In this document: positions 1 to 5,600 of the stretch, piece after piece
Numbering within the stretch: position 1 is the stretch's first letter
How the letters are laid out: every line of letters starts with the position of its first letter
From: Methanosuratincolales archaeon
GTDB taxonomy: Archaea > Thermoproteota > Methanomethylicia > Methanomethylicales > Methanomethylicaceae
Direction of reading: 5' to 3'
Length of the DNA stretch: 11,616 nucleotides
NCBI GenBank assembly: GCA_937930465.1
Contig: CALGKV010000006.1
Span: 1-11,616 of the forward strand
Notes under the pieces: generated by a model
What the model was told of the DNA's origin: nothing
The model's database searches: none
The model's input: only the letters and a program-made list of their open reading frames with translations
Position numbers and translations under genes: made by a program

Positions 1-241
1 CCTTCCCGACGAGCCTCCTCCCTGCCCCTCGGGAAACATCAGCAATCCTAGACGCGATCGCCCTTGGATCACCCCGGACCTTCTTTGCGAGTGCGAATGT
101 TGAGAAGCTCAGCTCGCCAAGCGAATGGTCGCTTGGAACCGATAGCTTAACTTCCTCTTCAGGCACCCCCTCTATCTCGAGGGCTGCCTTTACCAGCCTG
201 GCGCACTCATCCCTGAACTCGGCAAAGGGACCGCTCATCAT
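1..241 (-). CDS. argS: Arginyl-tRNA synthetase, N-terminal part (cut by window edge)
   Basis: About 80 residues are visible, starting MMSGPFAEFRDECARL. The stretch HSLGELSFSTFALAKKVRG (residues ~39-57), followed by DPRAIASRIA, matches the N-terminal 'additional domain 1' of class I ArgRS, which binds the D-loop of tRNA-Arg; family members carry a GD/GE-[LY]-[AS]-[FT]...FxLAK pattern here. The enzyme charges tRNA-Arg with arginine in the cytosol. Two ATG codons in tandem (241 and 238) can start it. A strong ribosome binding site, GGGAGGG (minus strand, 255-249), lies 7 bases before the first, which I chose. The catalytic Rossmann domain and anticodon-binding domain would lie left of the window. 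The gene diverges from the CAP-domain gene. Its cognate tRNA-Arg(GCG) lies about 1.8 kb away on the same strand. Family assignment rests on the N-terminal domain only. Confidence 0.85.
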   Translation of the reverse strand, partial: MMSGPFAEFRDECARLVKAALEIEGVPEEEVKLSVPSDHSLGELSFSTFALAKKVRGDPRAIASRIADVSRGAGRRLVGK

Positions 242-435
242 CAAACTACCCTCCCGCTCCATTCCCTCCCCCCTTCAGAAAAACCTTTTCGTGCCAGATT
301 CCAGATCCCGCACCCAAAAGGCTGATATACCGTGCCCCCCTCCGGGTATTTCAGCTCAGGCTAAAAGTCCGAAGAAAGGGGGAATTTGCAACGGGGCTGG
401 AAGATTATCTCTCCGGGAACCCCCACAGGGAGTGG
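242..435. promoter_or_regulatory. Divergent intergenic region between argS and the CAP-protein gene
   Basis: The region holds the argS ribosome binding site (249-255, minus) and one TATA-like element, TGATATACC (323-331), readable on both strands as GATATA/TATATC. It could serve either gene but is far from both start codons (about 85 and 105 bases). The reading frame of the CAP gene stays open through this region. From about 376 it reads as plausible protein (KGEFATGLEDYLSGNPHREW) but offers no ATG, GTG or TTG before 436. Confidence 0.3.
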
Positions 436-2055
436 GTGCTGAAGTATCTGGCGGAGAGCCTCTGGTACCCTGGCGACCTCTCCCTGGTCAGGAAGGTTAC
501 GAGTGCGGTCTGGGAGGAGATCTCCTCAATTGGATCCCTCTACCGTGGAGAAGTGGAGAGGGATGGCTGGGGTAGCGTCGAGGATAGGCTGATCTCGTGC
601 TGGAGGAAAGACCTCTCAAGATACAAGAACCCTGACGAAGTCGTCTGGGGAGAGCTCAACGGCCTCAACCCGCGGGTCCTCCGGATAGTGAAGGGGATCT
701 TCCCGTCCGTGAGCCACTATTCCAAGCCTTCGGCTGCTGCCTTGCGGGCAGAGCCGCCCGAGCCTCTCCCAGAGTTCCCTTCCATCCCCACTCCGAGAAA
801 GCAGAGGAATTACGCTGCAGCGGCTGCTGCTGCGGCTGTGCTGATAATAGCGGTGATCTTCATTGCACTCTCGCAGGGGCTTTTGGCAATACCGCCACAG
901 GAATCGGTCCCGGATCTCGCGCCCCCGGAGATCCTGTATACAGGTCCGGCTGACGGATCCAAAGTCATGAACCCGGTCAAGATCGCCGCAAGGTACTCCG
1001 ACGATAGGATGGTGAACATCTCCGCCATCAGGCTCTTCGTGAACGGCTCCGAGGTAGTCCCCACCAGGGTGACCCCAACCGAGGTCGAGTACTCCGCAGT
1101 ACTGCCTCTCGGCAGGTGCGAGGTCACACTCCTGCTCAGCGACCTTTCGAACAACACTGCGCTTGCGAACTGGTCGTTCACGGTCTCATCCTTCCTTCAG
1201 ATCGTGGGCTCCACTGTCCTTGAGGAGATCAACCTCGCCAGGGCAGCGCTTGGCCTGCCGCTGGTCCAGCCCTCCCTTGAGTACGTCGCCGCCAGCTATA
1301 GGGCAGAGGACATGCTCGCGGGAGGGTACTTCAACCACTACGACCTCCATGGGCGCCTCCCCAACTACCACTACACCTCGCTGGGCGGTGCCTACTATGT
1401 CGAAGAGAACATCGGCTATGTCTATTTCCCGCCAATGGGCTCCGATCGCGCAGTGGTCAGCTCAAGGGAGCTGGTCCGGGACATGATCTATGACGATGCC
1501 GCTAGCAACTGGGGGCACAGGGACTCGCTGCTGGACCCGACCAACAACCGCGCCGAGGTGGGGGTTGCATGGAACGGCTCCCGCCTCTTCTTGGTCGTGC
1601 ACATGGTCAAGGAATGGGTCGCCTGGTCCAGCCCGCCACATGTTTCGGGCAGCTCATTCTCCTGCTCAGGCAGCCTCACCATTGAACGGTCCACCCTGAA
1701 GTCTGTGGTGATTTACCACAGCGACCCGAGCGATCACAGCGAGTTCTCTTATGACCCCTCCCTTCGAGTGCTTGTGGGGGAAAAGAGCTACAGCCTGGGA
1801 AGCCCTATTGCTGGCGTGGCTCCCCCGCTGGTGTTCTATCCAGGCCTCCAGACGATCAGGCCGACGGCGTGGTCCGTCTCTGGGCAAAGCTTCTCGGTAT
1901 CCTTCAACGCCTCCGCCCTCAGGTCTATCGCTGGCCCGGGCCTCTACACCGTGGTCTTTTACGCCTCGAATACCTTGGGCTTCCAGCACCCCTATGACGC
2001 AGGAAGATACTCCAGCGAGCTCCCGGTTCTCTCCTACACAATCCTGGTGAGCTGA
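436..2055 (+). CDS. Membrane-anchored extracellular CAP/SCP-domain protein
   Basis: 539 residues from a GTG start. Residues 1-125 form a soluble, helix-rich region of no recognised family. Residues ~126-150 (Ala run, then VLIIAVIFIALSQ) form one membrane helix. Residues ~160-250 look like an Ig-like or cadherin-like beta domain (PPEILYTGPADGSKV, RLFVNGSE, ending NWSFTV). Residues ~253-396 are a CAP domain of the YkwD/SCP/PR-1 kind: NLARAALGLPLV, FNHYDLHG (H301), EENIG (E323/E324), NWGHRDSLLDP (H361) and a late His (H389), which supply the family's His/Glu pocket. A beta-rich C-terminal region follows (~400-539). The CAP domain should face outward. CAP proteins are mostly non-enzymatic binding modules, so no substrate can be given. 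The start is uncertain: AGGGAG (427-432) is only 3 bases before the GTG, and the upstream frame looks coding without a standard start codon. Confidence 0.8.
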   Translation: MLKYLAESLWYPGDLSLVRKVTSAVWEEISSIGSLYRGEVERDGWGSVEDRLISCWRKDLSRYKNPDEVVWGELNGLNPRVLRIVKGIFPSVSHYSKPSAAALRAEPPEPLPEFPSIPTPRKQRNYAAAAAAAAVLIIAVIFIALSQGLLAIPPQESVPDLAPPEILYTGPADGSKVMNPVKIAARYSDDRMVNISAIRLFVNGSEVVPTRVTPTEVEYSAVLPLGRCEVTLLLSDLSNNTALANWSFTVSSFLQIVGSTVLEEINLARAALGLPLVQPSLEYVAASYRAEDMLAGGYFNHYDLHGRLPNYHYTSLGGAYYVEENIGYVYFPPMGSDRAVVSSRELVRDMIYDDAASNWGHRDSLLDPTNNRAEVGVAWNGSRLFLVVHMVKEWVAWSSPPHVSGSSFSCSGSLTIERSTLKSVVIYHSDPSDHSEFSYDPSLRVLVGEKSYSLGSPIAGVAPPLVFYPGLQTIRPTAWSVSGQSFSVSFNASALRSIAGPGLYTVVFYASNTLGFQHPYDAGRYSSELPVLSYTILVS

Positions 2056-2110
2056 TTGGGTTCTGGGAAAGTGGTGGGCCCGTCGGGATTTGAACCCGAG
2101 ATATCAGGCT

Positions 2111-2125
2111 TTCTGCTGGCAGGAT
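2111..2125 (-). other. tRNA intron 2, 15 nt, at canonical position 37/38
   Basis: This very short intron lies in the anticodon loop. The central helix CTGC/GCAG is perfect, with bulges GG|A and AA|A, but the inner loop is too small for a real second helix, so the motif is of the relaxed type. Its outer helix is the anticodon stem CAGGC/GCCTG, which exists only once intron 1 is out. That suggests an order of splicing. Confidence 0.8.
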
Positions 2126-2133
2126 CCGCAGGC

Positions 2134-2185
2134 ATCCGCCCCTGCCCTTCTAGCCAGCCCGCAAAGCGCCGAATCGGGGCAGGGT
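2134..2185 (-). other. tRNA intron 1, 52 nt, at non-canonical position 29/30
   Basis: This intron splits the 5' strand of the anticodon stem. It is bounded by a bulge-helix-bulge motif: outer helix CAGG/CCTG, central helix ACGC/GCGG (three pairs plus an A-G mismatch), 3-base bulges AG|A and AT|G, and an 8-bp inner helix CCCTGCCC/GGGCAGGG (2177-2184 with 2140-2147). The archaeal tRNA-splicing endonuclease would cut within each bulge. Position 29/30 introns are known from crenarchaeal tRNAs. Confidence 0.85.
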
Positions 2186-2217
2186 CTGCGTCCTGATCCA
2201 TGCTAGACCACGAGCCC

Positions 2218-2270
2218 ACTACAGAGGTAGATATAAGCCTAATAAATATAATATTTGGTGAGGGTCGATT
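2218..2270. promoter_or_regulatory. Shared divergent promoter for tRNA-Arg and the 71-residue gene
   Basis: An AT-rich block (2231-2255, core AATAAATATAATATTT at 2241-2256) sits about 24-33 bases before the tRNA 5' end on the minus strand, and a similar distance before the ATG at 2271 on the plus strand. Both are normal archaeal TATA distances, so the block can serve both directions. The plus-strand gene also has a ribosome binding site, GGTGAGG (2257-2263), 7 bases before its ATG. Confidence 0.55.
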
Positions 2271-2486
2271 ATGGGCAAGGTCAAGAAGGGCGAGCTCTGC
2301 TCGGTCTCCGGATGCGTTAGCACTGCAGCCCGTTCACTTTCTCCCTCTTATGCGGCAGAGATGAAGCGGGCTGGCTATGCGATAAATGAATCAGCTAGAC
2401 TCTATCTCTGTGAGCAGCACTACAAGGAGTTCAAGAAGATCCGCTCCAAGGAGGACAGGCTCGAGAAGTGGCGCCTATCAGGGTGA
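2271..2486 (+). CDS. Small Cys/His protein, putative zinc site, function unknown
   Basis: 71 residues, starting at an ATG with ribosome binding site GGTGAGG close upstream. Four likely metal ligands are spaced C10-x4-C15 and C47-x2-H50 (CSVSGC and CEQH). This suggests one zinc-binding site that holds an N-terminal loop against a C-terminal basic helix (YKEFKKIRSKEDRLEKWR). The middle is mildly charged, with no membrane segment or signal peptide. I do not recognise the family. The short length, basic character and Cys/His pattern would fit a nucleic-acid-binding or ribosome-associated protein, which is inference. It is divergent from tRNA-Arg and 152 bases ahead of polB. Codon use is like that of its neighbours, supporting a real gene. 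Confidence 0.75.
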   Translation: MGKVKKGELCSVSGCVSTAARSLSPSYAAEMKRAGYAINESARLYLCEQHYKEFKKIRSKEDRLEKWRLSG

Positions 2487-2638
2487 ATCCTCATCTTCTC
2501 CGGTGCTTTGGCAGGCGCCGCGAGCCGATCGGCAGCAGCCCAAAACTTTCGGCGACTCTCAAATGATATGACTTCCTGCTGACGGTTTTGAACGATAAGC
2601 AATAATAGACGACTGCCCTACTCTTCTCTGGGATACTG
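2487..2638. promoter_or_regulatory. Intergenic region upstream of polB
   Basis: An AT-rich element, AAGCAATAATAG (2597-2608), lies 31-42 bases before the polB ATG. No clear ribosome binding site precedes that ATG, so the polB transcript may be leaderless or nearly so. No RNA gene or terminator with a T-run is evident. Confidence 0.35.
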
Positions 2639-5600
2639 ATGCCCGGTCTCGACAGCTTCATCCCAGATTCGCAGACCAAGCGCCGTCAGCCCCCGCGCCC
2701 TAGTGATGCCGCTCCCGGTCTAGGGAAGGGCCTTGAGCCTCCAAGGAAGGGTCCGCACGGCGGGTACCCCCCTGGATCAGAGGATGAGCTCGGGAGGGAA
2801 GATTCAACCGAGCTTGAGGGGGAGTTAGAGTCAGAGGCTGAGGAATCTGAGGCTCACGAGGCCGAGGAAGCAGAGGAGATAATTGCGCAAACAAAGTTCG
2901 AGGCCGAGACCCCTTCGGAGACCGGAAGCTGTGTCCTCCTCTCAGTCTCCTATAGCGGTAGCAGGGGGAGGGCACTGGCGAAGCTCTACGATGTGGGGAG
3001 GGGCCGGGTCGTCTTCTGGTACGATAACACGGGACACCAGCCATACCTCCTGACAGACATGGGCCTGGACGAGCTCCTCTCCTCGGAGGCATCCTCGCAC
3101 CCCGGCTTCGACCCCCAAGGGTGCCGGGAGGTCGAGAAGCACGATCTCCTCCAGGACAAGGTCGTAAGGATGACAAAGGTCGCAGCGAAGGACCCGACAT
3201 CGATCGGAGGGAGGGGGACTGGCATAAGGGACCTCCTCGGGGAGAGGTCTTGGGAGGACAGGATCAGGTACCACGAGTGCTTCGTCTACGACAGGAGGCT
3301 TGTGCCGGGGTACTACTACCGCGTCAGGGGCGGCTCGCTGGTCCCAGAGGCACAGCCCGTCCCGACCGACGAGCTTAAGAAAGCCTTTGCGGGTGCGACC
3401 CCCGCCTTCTTCGCCTCCCTCACCGAGTGGTTCCCGATATTCTCGAGCCCGGTCCCTGACTACAGGAGGGTTGCAATCGACATCGAGGTCGCGACCGAGG
3501 CCCAGGACAGGGTGCCCGATCCACAGGTTGCAGCCAACCCAGTCATATGCGTCTCTGCGGCTGGGTCTGACGGGAGGAAGCAGGTCCTCATCCTACGGAG
3601 GGATGGATTCGACGAGGCCTCCGGCAGTGCCGAGCGGCCGAACGAGCTGCCCGAGGACGCCTCGCTAGCTTATTTCGACAGGGAGATCGACCTGTTGAGG
3701 GAGGTCTTCCAGCTTATCGTTGACTACCCGATCCTCCTGACCTTCAACGGCGACAACTTCGACCTGCACTACCTGTGGAAGCGCGCGCAGGTACTAGGGA
3801 TGAGGAAGGAGGAGATCCCGATAATAATGGGAAGGGAGATAGCGCTCATCCCCGTCGGCGTCCACATCGACCTCTACAAGTTCTTCCACAACCACGCGAT
3901 CCAGATCTATGCCTTCGGGAACGCCTACAAGGAGCTTACCCTCGACGCCATCTCCGAGGCGCTGCTCGGGATCAAGAAGATACAGCTCGAGAAGAGCATA
4001 AGCGAGCTCGACTACCTCTCCCTGGCCAACTACTGCTTCAGGGACTCGATGATAACCCTCCGCCTCACGACCGAGCACTCCAACCTGGTGATGAACCTGA
4101 TCACGCTCATAATGAGGATCTCCCGGGTCTCAATGGAGGACGCGGCGCGGCAGGGGGTCTCGAGCTGGATCAGGAGCCTCTTCTACGACGAGCACAGGAA
4201 GGGGAACTACCTGATCCCAAAGAAGGAGGACATCAGTAGCGCGAAAGGCGGCTCGTCGACGACCGCGGTGATCAAGGGGAAGAAGTACAAGGGCGCACTC
4301 GTGATAAAGCCCGAGTCCGGAGTCTTCTTCAACGTCATCGTACTCGACTTCGCAAGCCTGTACCCTAGCATAATCTCGAGGTGGAACTTGAGCTACGAGA
4401 CGGTGAGGTGCCCCCACCGAGAGTGCAGAGGCAACCTCGTCCCCGACACGGACCATTGGGTATGCACCAAGCGCGTCGGCATGATGGCGCACGTGGTCGG
4501 GCTGCTCAGGGAAGTCAGGGTGAGGTGGTTCAAGCCGAAATCCAAGGACCCTTCGCTGCCCGAGGAGGGGAAGAACTACTACAAGGTCGTCCAGCAGGCG
4601 CTGAAGGTTTTTCTGAACGCCTGCTTCACTGGAGATACAGACATCTTGACCGTCTATGGGCCCAAAAATATTAAGGAAATAAAAATTGGCGACAAGATTG
4701 TCAATGTTAACCCATCCACACTCGAGCCTGAAGTAGATGAGGTGGTAGCCAAGCAGGAGTACGAGTATGCCGGAAATTTAATCCACTTCGAAAATCAGCG
4801 AACCGTAGATCTGATGGTAACTCCTGAACATAAATTCTTGATCTATGACAAAAAATTAGGCTCTTCTAAGTTCGTCACTGCGGAGGATATTTTAAATTCA
4901 TACGATCTTATATTGCCAAAACTCTGTTTAAAAAATGTTGAAAAATCACAGAGAGACTTTTCATTCCTAAGCTATGGCAAGAAGAAAGGATGGGGTTTGA
5001 TAGTAAAGCTGCCTAGTGTTTCAAGAAGGCATATGGTCAGAGCCTGTCCAGATCTGTGGGGCCTCCTAAAGCAATTTGAGGGTCATTACCACAAACCAAA
5101 TAAAGCTTACTTCATACCAAAAATTGATTCGATTGATGAAAAGACAGTAGAAAAGATTATTCAACTTGGAGGTTTTCCATTCTTAGTGAAATTTAATTTT
5201 AATAATCTAAAAAAACAGAACGCCCTCCCTGTTCTTGTTGATTCACGAGCCTTTTTTGAATTCTGTGGGCGGTTCCTCTCAGAGGGTAGACTTGGAGAAA
5301 ATGCCTCAAAGGTATATTTAAATGGCAATAGAAGAGGAAGCAGCAAAAATTTAGATGCGTTCCAATCTGTGGGAGGGGGTAACCCATGGGGCGATCTCTG
5401 CCGCAATGAAATCGAGGAAGTCCTTAAAGCAATGAAAGTGAAATACTCGCGTTGCAGAGAATCATTCCGCATCTCGAATGAATTGTTGCATGATTGGCTG
5501 AGCGAGAATTGTTACCAATCTGGACCACACAAGCCTTTCTATAAAATGATCCCTGAAGTCCTTATGGGTGCTGGACCAGATGCTTTAGAGCCTTTTTTAA

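Larger units (their letters stand above)
2072..2217 (-). tRNA. tRNA-Arg(GCG) with two introns and an encoded CCA end
   Basis: The exons are 2186-2217, 2126-2133 and 2075-2110. CCA is encoded at 2072-2074. After removal of both introns a 76-base tRNA forms. The acceptor stem is GGGCTCG/CGGGCCC (one T-G pair), the D stem GTCT/GGAC, the anticodon stem CAGGC/GCCTG perfect, the loop CTGCGGA (T33, anticodon GCG, G37, A38), the T arm TCGGG-TTCAAAT-CCCGA, and the discriminator A73. A20 in the D loop (GGATCA) agrees with the arginine identity base. GCG reads CGC and CGU codons. Isoacceptor identity depends on the intron borders, but only these borders restore a perfect anticodon stem and legal loop, and both junctions form bulge-helix-bulge motifs. 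The tRNA class is certain; Arg is very likely. A promoter lies at 2218-2252. Confidence 0.9.

Noticed and set aside
2134..2185. TTCGG inside the tRNA region as an anticodon CGG (Pro)
   Set aside because: No choice of intron borders around it gives a paired anticodon stem and purine at 37; the GCG (Arg) solution gives perfect pairing and two splice motifs.
2700..3274. Several Pro/Arg-rich open frames opposite the polB N-terminus
   Set aside because: They are shadows of GC-rich coding DNA; the plus-strand polymerase motifs settle the coding strand.
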